This document shows, in pieces, positions 25,763 through 32,244 of a stretch of 35,589 nt of DNA. The first letter of the stretch is position 1; every line of letters starts with the position of its first letter. This DNA comes from JAKOQB01 sp036824465. GTDB lineage: Bacteria > Pseudomonadota > Gammaproteobacteria > Burkholderiales > Burkholderiaceae_F. The position numbers and the translations under genes are program-made. Under the pieces are notes generated by a model that made no database searches, was not told the origin of the DNA, and saw only the letters and a list, made by a program, of their open reading frames with translations. Location of the stretch: the NCBI GenBank assembly GCA_036824465.1, contig DAITAC010000040.1, positions 1 through 35,589 of the forward strand. The letters run 5' to 3'.

Positions 25763-26137
25763 CTATCTGACGCGCGAATGCTTTGCTTTGTCAGAAGTCT
25801 TCGCGACGGCCGCAACAGCCGCTTTGCCGGTCTTCGCAAGGCGGTTAGAAGCAGCTTCAATATGTTCCGCCATGACGCTCTGTCCTTTCGCGGCGATGCC
25901 CATCAGGCTCTGCGAGTACTCCTGCGCGAAAGTTGCATAGTTCTCGGTGAGCCTGCGCACCAGGTCCGCGTACGCGTCGGAGGCCGCTGCATGACCGAAG
26001 GATTTCTGCGCCAGTTCGAGGTACTTCTGAGCACTGGTCTTTGCAAGTTCGACCATTTCCGGCGACTGCGCAAAGCGCGTGATGAGCGCCGCGTTGGCGG
26101 TGGTCAGGTTGATGAAAGGTTGGGTGATGTTCTGCAT
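25763..26137 (-). CDS. Phasin family protein
   Basis: 124 residues from ATG 26137, with AAGG six bases upstream. The pattern is that of phasin_2-type proteins: short polar start, then amphipathic helices over residues about 8-105 with Ala/Glu/Lys heptads (ELAKTSAQKYLELAQKSF, AAAKGQSVMAEHIEAA-like), and a basic Lys/Arg tail. Phasins coat polyhydroxyalkanoate granules, control their number and size, and recruit other proteins. The protein is shorter than the roughly 190-residue PhaP1. Its presence with an esterase of the PHB depolymerase family suggests PHB metabolism, although no phaC or phaA/B is in the window. A strong terminator follows, so it is likely transcribed alone. Confidence 0.85.
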   Translation of the reverse strand: MQNITQPFINLTTANAALITRFAQSPEMVELAKTSAQKYLELAQKSFGHAAASDAYADLVRRLTENYATFAQEYSQSLMGIAAKGQSVMAEHIEAASNRLAKTGKAAVAAVAKTSDKAKHSRVR

Positions 26138-26537
26138 AGGGACCTTTTGTTTCCGGTTTGCGCCGGCAATCGAAGCTACTGAATTGAGGGTGCCCCGCCC
26201 GCAGCCTCGGCAGCGATGCACTGAGTCGAGCGAGCAGACCCGCTGGCCGTATTGCCCGATTCCCTTGCAGCGTCCACAGGCTTGCGCCCCAGGACACTCC
26301 ACAGCCTTTATGCGGGTTAACCGGCGCACTGTCGGTGCGTTGGCACACGCAGCGTGACGGGCAGGTGTCTTGCCGGTATCGCATGCGCGCGCTGAGCCGA
26401 GCCAATGAGGATTTGCGCAGCGTCGGCATTTTCGATGGCCGCTGCGGTCCCGATTCTTACGAAGACAGCGTCGCTCGCGCACAAGTGCGCATCGCGCCGG
26501 TCTTTGCTGCCGCAGACCCACCGCGGCCGCAAGCGAT
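26138..26537. other. 400-base intergenic region, nothing recognised
   Basis: Lies between the MipA/OmpV gene end and the phasin start, and must contain the phasin promoter. It has several GC-rich inverted repeats (for example GCGCAC/GTGCGT around 26325-26341), but no convincing gene or dyad copy; the closest dyad-like string, at 26334, matches only 9 of 12 positions. Confidence 0.35.
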
Positions 26538-27344
26538 CTAAAAGTGATAAGCGATGCCTGCACTCACATAATGATTCGACAGGCGCTGCGAAAGCGGACT
26601 GCGCGCGGCGTCACCATGCAGGCGTCGAGCTTCCATGTTGCCGACCAGAACCCAATGCCGAGCCAGGTCGATCGACCACAACAACCCGCCGCTGCCAAAG
26701 ATCCAACCGCTTCCCGCAGTGAACGCCGGCAATCCCGTGACGGCGGACTGCTGCGGCGACATGCCATAAAAAGCCTCAGCGGATTTCGCACTCGCCCACG
26801 TCGTCTGCGTGAAGACCCCCACGGCGACAGGCCCGCTGCGGAAGACACCTGCACTGAGGCGAAGGTCGACCAGGGCGCCCAGATCGGTGTCGGTGTGCTG
26901 CCGCGCGCGCACAAGCAGTGTGATCGGCATCGGACCGAAATTGTGGTCCCATTCCAATTGCAGGCCGACCGAGGCTCCGCCATTGATGCCCGGAACGTTG
27001 TGGCTCCTGAGGAAGTCGGATTCGCTCGTCCTGCGCCCTGGTTCGTACGCAAGCTGCGCGCCCGCGTAGAGCCGCGGCGCAACCTCCATGCGAATCCCAC
27101 CCTCGAGCATGCCCTGGGTCGAGCGCGCGAACCAGGGCTGGCCCAAGTACCGGACAACCGGGACCAATTCGATGCGTTGAGAGTCCGAGCCGTCGTAAGC
27201 CGGTCGCGAGCGCAGGCCCGGACCCAGCAGGGAATCAGTGGAGAGTTCTGCGACAGCGGCCAGCGGCAGGATCACGCCGCAAGCGAGGATCGCGATTCGG
27301 ATCCCAGCCGAAGACTTTCGAAGCGAGGGTGGCGCGGTGTTCAT
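26538..27344 (-). CDS. MipA/OmpV family outer-membrane protein
   Basis: 268 residues from ATG 27344. The signal peptide covers about residues 1-32 (RIAILACGVILPLAAVAE). The mature protein starts with LLGPGLRSRPAYDGSDSQ, the hallmark of the MipA/OmpV family, then shows alternating beta-strands and ends in Tyr-His-Phe, the aromatic C-terminus recognised by the BAM complex. It should form an outer-membrane barrel. MipA in E. coli links MltA and PBP1B; OmpV members elsewhere act in adhesion or osmoregulation, so the exact role here is open. A GGAG lies eleven bases before the ATG, a bit far. Confidence 0.85.
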   Translation of the reverse strand: MNTAPPSLRKSSAGIRIAILACGVILPLAAVAELSTDSLLGPGLRSRPAYDGSDSQRIELVPVVRYLGQPWFARSTQGMLEGGIRMEVAPRLYAGAQLAYEPGRRTSESDFLRSHNVPGINGGASVGLQLEWDHNFGPMPITLLVRARQHTDTDLGALVDLRLSAGVFRSGPVAVGVFTQTTWASAKSAEAFYGMSPQQSAVTGLPAFTAGSGWIFGSGGLLWSIDLARHWVLVGNMEARRLHGDAARSPLSQRLSNHYVSAGIAYHF

Positions 27345-27458
27345 TGGCGTATTGGCTCCGTGCCGGGCATTCCTCTCTTGGAGCGCCGTGGACAATGCAC
27401 ACCGATTGATGACTACCGGTCACGGAGCACTCACCTCGCGAAACATGATGGATGGCGG

Positions 27459-27683
27459 TCAGGGGCCCTTCTTTGATTCCCTTATCTCTTCTTTGATCTC
27501 TTGCTTGACGTCACCCAACTTTGCCTGGGCTTCGCCGGCAATCCTTTCAACTTTGCCTTTTACTTCAAGCGACTTGTTGCCAACAAGTTTGCCGGCAACT
27601 TCCTTGATCTTGCCTTTCATTTCCTTGACTCGGCCTTTAACCTGGTCCTTGATCGCGCTCGTGACTTGCTCCTGATCACTTAT
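27459..27683 (-). CDS. CsbD family protein, with ATA at the expected start
   Basis: The minus strand encodes about 74 residues rich in Lys, Glu and Gly: KDQVKGRVKEMKGKIKEVAG, KLVGNKSLEVKGKVERIAGE, then AQAKLGDVKQEIKEEI. This is the CsbD pattern of short amphipathic helices with repeated K-G-K and A-G-E/K steps. CsbD proteins are abundant stress-induced cytoplasmic proteins of unknown mechanism. The codon where ATG is expected (before SDQEQ) is ATA at 27683-27681; no ATG, GTG or TTG precedes the conserved region in frame. The first ATG, about 22 codons in, would remove half of the domain. Either a rare ATA start, a lost start (pseudogene) or a base error. Confidence 0.6.
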   Translation of the reverse strand: MSDQEQVTSAIKDQVKGRVKEMKGKIKEVAGKLVGNKSLEVKGKVERIAGEAQAKLGDVKQEIKEEIRESKKGP

Positions 27684-27719
27684 GCCAGTAAACGGCCGGC
27701 ACGCCGCAATTGAAGATTG

Positions 27720-27755
27720 GGAAGACCGGGGCGTGGTGCCAGGGTCTTCCTTTTT
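27720..27755 (+). terminator. Hairpin with T-run on the plus strand
   Basis: GGAAGACC (27720-27727) pairs with GGTCTTCC (27743-27750), with a small nested stem, followed by TTTTT. It looks like a good intrinsic terminator for plus-strand transcription, although no plus-strand gene is seen to its left for several kilobases. On the minus strand it lies between the lmo0937-type gene and the CsbD-like gene and lacks a T-run. Confidence 0.55.
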
Positions 27756-27777
27756 GGCTTGCCCATTCGCCAGGGCG

Positions 27778-27927
27778 TCACAGCGCGCGTCGCCCGCTGA
27801 TGAGGTTTATCAGCACCATCACGATGGCGACCACCAGAAGAATATGAATGAAGCCACCCATGGTGTAAGAGCTGACGAGTCCAAGGACCCACAGGATGAG
27901 TAGCACAACAGCAATCGTATAGAGCAT
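27778..27927 (-). CDS. lmo0937 family small membrane protein
   Basis: 49 residues from ATG 27927, preceded by AAAGGTGG at good spacing. The sequence runs MLYTIAVVLLILWVLGLVSS, then YTMGGFIHILLVVAIVMVLI and NLISGRRAL: two membrane helices (about 4-20 and 25-42) with the Y-T-M-G-G-x-I-H turn typical of the lmo0937 family. It is an inner-membrane protein of unknown function, frequently found beside CsbD, BON and PRC-barrel genes and linked by expression studies of relatives to stress. Too short for most gene finders. An exact copy of the 16-bp dyad lies about 190 bases upstream, with a -10-like hexamer pointing this way. Confidence 0.85.
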   Translation of the reverse strand: MLYTIAVVLLILWVLGLVSSYTMGGFIHILLVVAIVMVLINLISGRRAL

Positions 27928-28088
27928 GGAATCCACCTTTCGTAATTCGGTTGCCCGGTTGTCAGCCGACGCAGCTTCCAGCGTGGGCTGGCTGAAACGT
28001 CATCTGGTGCCGGCCCGATCTGAAAAACGCGCCAGTTCTGCAAATCGCAAGTGGCATCAAGTGCGGTGCGCCTTGCGACCAAGCACGA

Positions 28089-28130
28089 ATTTGAGCTACT
28101 TCACGTTCGCCGTCTGTTCGGCAGCGCACA
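28089..28130 (-). promoter_or_regulatory. Exact dyad copy toward the lmo0937-type gene
   Basis: TGTTCGGCAGCGCACA at 28115-28130 matches the consensus exactly. On the minus strand a -10-like TCAAAT (28094-28089) starts 36 bp from the dyad start. The leader to the ATG at 27927 would be about 155 bases. Nothing similar to a -10 stands at that spacing on the plus strand. Confidence 0.5.
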
Positions 28131-28306
28131 ATGCATTCGTATAAGCAACGGACAGGAGCGGCGCGTGCCCGCCGCGTCCGTCGTATCTGGCCACTGATCC
28201 AGGGGGTATCGAACCGGCGAGCCACGGGTCAGAACGGTAAGCAATACCCCTTATGTAGCTGCCGGCATCGCTTGCCGACGATTGGAGTTGGATTCGGTAC
28301 CGAATC

Positions 28307-28350
28307 CGTTCGGTTGCGCACAGACGGCGCCAACGCCCGCTCCGTAAGCT
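28307..28350 (+). promoter_or_regulatory. Dyad copy upstream of the Cys-paired secreted protein
   Basis: CGTTCGGTTGCGCACA at 28307-28322 has one mismatch to TGTTCG-N4-CGCACA and is followed by GAC as in the copy at 6354. A weak -10-like TAAGCT begins at 28345, 38 bp from the dyad start. The predicted leader is about 20 bases and carries the ribosome binding site GAGGA. Confidence 0.5.
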
Positions 28351-28376
28351 GACGGTTTCCAAATGAGGAAACCATC

Positions 28377-28802
28377 GTGAAATCCACAATCCATCGCGAT
28401 CGGGCCGGTACCGGACGCAAGTCAATTCCCTTCCTGCGCTTGTCGGCATTTGCAGTTGGCGCCATGCTCGTTTCAGGCATTGCCGCTGCAGCGGCGTTAA
28501 ACATGTCGGACGCTCAAGCGCGCTATCGGCAAGAGCGCGCCACCTGCATGAGCGGCCAGTCGCACCAGGATCGCGCCACTTGTCTGCAGGAGGCGGGTGC
28601 TGCACTCCAGGAGGCCAAACGCGGACACCTCGACGACGGCCAGAGTGCATACGAACAGAATCGGCGGATGCGCTGCGAGGTCCACCAGGCGGGAGACCGC
28701 GACGACTGCCTGCGTCGGATGCGCGGTGAAGGGACGATCACTGGCAGCGTGGAAGGCGGTGGCATCTACAGGGAGCTTCGCACGACAGTGCCGGCACAGT
28801 AG
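28377..28802 (+). CDS. Secreted protein with two Cys pairs, function unknown
   Basis: 141 residues from GTG 28377, with GAGGA eight bases upstream. The N-terminus is basic and long (1-20), then a hydrophobic core LSAFAVGAMLVSGIAAAAAL (22-41) makes a signal peptide, cut probably near 40. The mature part has four Cys in two similar blocks: Cys57-x11-Cys69 (RATCMSGQSHQDRATCL) and Cys100-x10-Cys111 (RMRCEVHQAGDRDDCLRRM), suggesting two helical hairpins each closed by a disulphide, like a tiny duplicated CHCH-type fold. The end GTITGSVEGGGIYREL is shared by unnamed Burkholderiales proteins I remember. Likely periplasmic. A dyad copy lies 55-70 bases upstream. Confidence 0.75.
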   Translation: MKSTIHRDRAGTGRKSIPFLRLSAFAVGAMLVSGIAAAAALNMSDAQARYRQERATCMSGQSHQDRATCLQEAGAALQEAKRGHLDDGQSAYEQNRRMRCEVHQAGDRDDCLRRMRGEGTITGSVEGGGIYRELRTTVPAQ

Positions 28803-29086
28803 GGCAATTGCGAGCACCATTGCGGCCGATAGGCCTGCGCTGCGGCTCACGACACGCTACGGGATTTGCGGTGAATTACCTCAACGCAAGCGGGCCGCGA
28901 TGAGATCAAGCCTTCATCCCACCGCATAGACCCCGCATTGACCCCACGAGAGCCGGGCGTAGAGTGGCACCTCGGTCGTCGTGGCGTGCTCTGCGCACCC
29001 GCTTTGAATTGAACTGACGCACACGCGCCGTTGCGCTGCGCGCATCGGCGTGCGGTTGACCAACTCCATACGAACCGGATCGAGCA

Positions 29087-30610
29087 ATGGATCTTGCGGG
29101 CCGGGAAATCCTCGGTGAGATTCTTCCGATCCAGGCGTCTCGCGCGGACCTGGCGGCAAAGCCCGCGCTCCACTTCGACGACCAGATCTACACGTACGCC
29201 CAGTTGGACGCGGCATCCGCGCGGGCAGCCGCTTCGCTGCAGGCCTGCGCGATCCGGGACGGTGATGCGGTTGGGCTGATGCTGCCCAATGTGCCGGCGC
29301 TGGTCGCGCACATTTTCGGCACTCTGAGGATCGGGGCGATTGTCGTTCCCCTGAATCCCAAGCTCACTGCGCGCGAGCTCTCGCTGCTGGTTCAGGACTG
29401 CGGTGCGCGCGTCATCGTCACGACGACAGAACTGGCCCACCGAATGCAAGCCACGCTTGCCGACGGTCCAACCCTGCCGCACGTGATCACGGTGGATTCA
29501 CGCCAGCAACTCGACTGCACGGCGACGGCGGAGGACGCCGGCATCCGCGGCAAGCCGGACCAGACCGCGTTCCTCATCTTCACCTCGGGGACCACTGGCC
29601 GACCCAAGGCGGTCATGCTGACCCACCGCAATGTTCTCGCCAACACGGCGCAGGTGGCTGAACGCACGGCTCTCACCTCCGCAGACCGCGTCCTGCACGT
29701 GATGCCGCTCTTTCACGTCAATGGGCTGATGAACAACACCATTCTGCCGTTGAGAGCCGGAGCCTCGATCGTGCTGCGGCCGCGGTTCGACCACAACGAG
29801 TTCTGGCGCGTGGTGAAGCAGTTTCGTCCTACCTACTTCACCGCCGTGCCAACCGTGTTCGCGCGCCTGATGGATGCATGGGACGGTCAGGCGGATACAT
29901 CTTCACTGCGCTTCGTGCGCAGCGGCGCGGCGCCGATGACCCCGACGCTCCAGCGCACGGTCGAAGAGCGGATCGGTGTCCCGGTGGTGCTCTCCTACGG
30001 CCTGTCGGAAGCAACCTGCACGTGCACGATGAATCCGGTCGGCGTGTCGCGGCGCGCAGGTGCAGCCGGCCTTGCGCTGGTGGACGAGATCGTGTCCGTC
30101 CTCGACGACGAAGACCAGCCAATGTCGGCTGGTGAAGTGGGTGAAATCGCGATACGGGGCCCCAACGTGATGGCTGGATATCTGAACGCGCCGGAAGCGA
30201 CGGCCCACGCGCTTCGGAATGGTTGGCTGCATACCGGCGACATGGGATACCTCGACGCGGACGGCTTTCTTTTTCTCACCGACCGCAAGAAGGATCTGAT
30301 CATCCGCGGCGGCGAGAACATCTCGCCGCGCGAAGTCGAAGAGGTCTTGCTGTCGTTCCCGGCAGTGGCCGAGGCCGCGGTCGTCGGCGCGGTCGATCGT
30401 GAATGGGGCGAGCAAGTCGTCGCGTTCCTCGTCCCGAGGACGGGCCAGAATCTCGTGACGGAGGAACTTCAGGGTTTCTGCCGCGAGCGCCTGGCTGGAT
30501 TCAAGGTGCCGCGACGAATTCAGGTGGTCCCTGCCCTTCCGCTCACGAATGTGGGCAAGATCGACAAGGTTTGCCTGCGCGCATTGGCCACAACGAATCA
30601 GATGAGTTGA
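29087..30610 (+). CDS. Acyl-CoA synthetase (AMP-forming ligase)
   Basis: 507 residues of the ANL superfamily of adenylate-forming enzymes. P-loop FTSGTTGRPKAVML at 165-178, A4-type PLFHVNG (207-213), YGLSEAT at 304-310, HTGD at 382-385, DRKKDLIIRGGENISP (399-414) and the catalytic Lys491 in NVGKIDK. All catalytic parts are intact. It should activate a carboxylic acid with ATP and form an acyl-CoA; the substrate is not clear, but the length and motifs fit short/medium-chain or aromatic-acid ligases rather than acetyl-CoA synthetase. The GrdB-like gene begins 22 bases later, implying an operon. The ATG is chosen for lack of any better; its ribosome binding site is weak. Confidence 0.92.
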   Translation: MDLAGREILGEILPIQASRADLAAKPALHFDDQIYTYAQLDAASARAAASLQACAIRDGDAVGLMLPNVPALVAHIFGTLRIGAIVVPLNPKLTARELSLLVQDCGARVIVTTTELAHRMQATLADGPTLPHVITVDSRQQLDCTATAEDAGIRGKPDQTAFLIFTSGTTGRPKAVMLTHRNVLANTAQVAERTALTSADRVLHVMPLFHVNGLMNNTILPLRAGASIVLRPRFDHNEFWRVVKQFRPTYFTAVPTVFARLMDAWDGQADTSSLRFVRSGAAPMTPTLQRTVEERIGVPVVLSYGLSEATCTCTMNPVGVSRRAGAAGLALVDEIVSVLDDEDQPMSAGEVGEIAIRGPNVMAGYLNAPEATAHALRNGWLHTGDMGYLDADGFLFLTDRKKDLIIRGGENISPREVEEVLLSFPAVAEAAVVGAVDREWGEQVVAFLVPRTGQNLVTEELQGFCRERLAGFKVPRRIQVVPALPLTNVGKIDKVCLRALATTNQMS

Positions 30611-30632
30611 TGCAAATCCCTGAGGTGCAGCG

Positions 30633-31601
30633 ATGAACCGCGAACGCGCGACCGAATACGGTTTCGCTGTCGCCCATGATGTGCCGATTCCGTACCTGCA
30701 GCGCACCCGCGACTACTACCAGGCGCTGGGTTATGGCGCTCCGTACGAATGGGCCCATTACGCCGAGGTGCCGTTTCATCCATTGAGCAAGCCGCTGTCC
30801 AGCAGTCGGATTGCGCTGATCACTACCGCGGCGCCTTATCAACCCGGAAAAGGCGATCAAGGTCCGGGAGCGCCGTACAACGCGAGCGCCAAGTTCTTCA
30901 CCGTGTACTCGGGAGACACGGCGCAGGACCATGACCTGCGGATTTCGCACATCGCCATCGACCGCAAGCACACGACCGCTGAAGATCCCGCTGCCTATTT
31001 TCCGCTGCAAGCGCTGCGCCACTGCGCAGCTTCGGGCCGCATCGGCGCGGTGGCGCCGCGCTTCCATGGCGCTCCGACCCATCGCAGCCATCGCGTCACG
31101 CTCGAAATCGACGGCCCGGAGATCGTCGCGCGCTGCGTGGCTGACAAAGTCGATGCCGTGATCCTCGTGCCCAATTGTCCGGTCTGCCACCAGACCGTCA
31201 GTCTGGCTGCGCGCCTGCTCGAGGAACGCGGCATCTCCAGCGTTGTCATGGGTTGCGCCAAGGACATCGTCGAGTATGTGGGCGTGCCGCGCCTTCTGTT
31301 CTCCGACTTCCCGCTTGGCAACAGCGCGGGGCGGCCGAAGGACCGCGAGTCGCAAGCTTTGACGCTCGAACTGGCGCTGCGCGTTCTCGAATGCGCGCCG
31401 GCCCCAAGGACCACCGTGCAGTCGCCATTGCGATGGCGCGCCAGTCCGGACTGGAAGCTCGACTACTGCAACATCGAACGACTGACGCCGGAGGAGATCA
31501 AGCGCCGGCGCGGCGAATTCGACGCGGGAAAGTCACAAACCAAACATGCGCGGCAAGCCGCCGGGATCGCTCGGCCCGATACGCGCGATGAGATCGCGTG
31601 A
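30633..31601 (+). CDS. GrdB/PrdB-like reductase family protein with CxxC
   Basis: 322 residues related to the selenoprotein B (glycine/sarcosine/betaine/D-proline reductase) family. VDAVILVPNCPVCHQTVSLAARLLEERG (in the region 173-200) has Cys182-Pro-Val-Cys185-His186 where reductase subunits have Sec-x-x-Cys; no in-frame TGA is present, so it is a Cys form. MGCAKDIVEYVGVPR (206-220) and FSDFPLGNSAGRP (223-235) are further family segments. Anaerobic amino-acid reduction is unlikely in this setting, as no GrdA/GrdE or PrdA partners are seen; a thiol-redox or C-S/C-N bond reducing role is inferred at most. GAGGT stands eight bases before the ATG. Likely co-transcribed with the acyl-CoA ligase. 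Confidence 0.75.
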   Translation: MNRERATEYGFAVAHDVPIPYLQRTRDYYQALGYGAPYEWAHYAEVPFHPLSKPLSSSRIALITTAAPYQPGKGDQGPGAPYNASAKFFTVYSGDTAQDHDLRISHIAIDRKHTTAEDPAAYFPLQALRHCAASGRIGAVAPRFHGAPTHRSHRVTLEIDGPEIVARCVADKVDAVILVPNCPVCHQTVSLAARLLEERGISSVVMGCAKDIVEYVGVPRLLFSDFPLGNSAGRPKDRESQALTLELALRVLECAPAPRTTVQSPLRWRASPDWKLDYCNIERLTPEEIKRRRGEFDAGKSQTKHARQAAGIARPDTRDEIA

Positions 31602-31733
31602 CGTCCTTGACTGCGCCGGCGCGATAGGATTGAGAGTCGAGGCGGAATTCGCCGGGCGTCTGCGCCTGCAAGAGATCATGCGATCGAAGCGCTCGACGAA
31701 TGCGAGCAACTCCGAAAGACCCCTGGTGGCTGC

Positions 31734-32108
31734 ATGACCGCACGTGACCCCGGCAAATTGGACCGCATCATTGCCGAAGCCCGTCGCGCCGCCGAGGAGC
31801 GCGATCAGGGTTATCGGGAACGGGCCTTGAAGATCTACCCCTGGATCTGTGGGCGCTGCGCCCGCGAGTTCACGCATGCCAACGTGCGTGAACTGACCGT
31901 CCATCACCGCGATCACAATCACGACAACAACCCGCCCGATGGCAGCAACTGGGAACTGCTGTGCCTGTACTGCCACGACAACGAACACCAGCGGCAACTG
32001 GAAGCGGCGAGCGGCGGAAGCGACGTCGCCGCCTCCGGGCGCGTTTCGACCTACGCACCCTTTGCAGACCTCAAGGAACTGCTCGGCAAGAAGCAGCCCC
32101 CGAAGTGA
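31734..32108 (+). CDS. yajD: YajD family HNH nuclease
   Basis: 124 residues, about the size of E. coli YajD and similar along most of it. RALKIYPWICGRCAREF (30-46) gives the first Cys pair (39, 42), TVHHRDHNHDNNPPDGSNWE (55-74) the HNH core and LLCLYCHDNEH (75-85) the second Cys pair (77, 80) and His. The four Cys should bind Zn and the HNH motif a catalytic divalent ion, so DNA cleavage is expected, although no substrate is known for YajD. The ending YAPFADLKELLGKK is also typical. The gene starts 132 bases after the GrdB-like gene. A 6-bp hairpin (CGAAGT/ACTTCG) overlaps the stop. Confidence 0.92.
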   Translation: MTARDPGKLDRIIAEARRAAEERDQGYRERALKIYPWICGRCAREFTHANVRELTVHHRDHNHDNNPPDGSNWELLCLYCHDNEHQRQLEAASGGSDVAASGRVSTYAPFADLKELLGKKQPPK

Positions 32109-32244
32109 GACAGACTTCGCAAGCACCGCGCTCGCCGCGGCATGCGCGCGCTTGGCTACTTGACGATTCATTGATCGAATTCTCAAGTTCATTGGGGATG
32201 GGCTATCGGGTTGTCCACGCCCACAACGCTCAGTAGTCGCCGCT

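Noticed and set aside
27501..27713. Plus-strand ORF of 70 codons with hydrophobic residues
   Set aside because: It is the antisense of the CsbD-like frame; the Lys/Glu-rich repeats on the minus strand explain its Phe/Leu-rich composition.
30633..31601. Possible selenocysteine in the GrdB-like protein
   Set aside because: The position expected for Sec is a Cys codon (CPVC) and no in-frame TGA exists in the gene.
31546..31737. 63-codon plus-strand ORF ending at the yajD start (ATGA)
   Set aside because: It overlaps the end of the GrdB-like gene by 56 bases and shows no family resemblance or good ribosome binding site.
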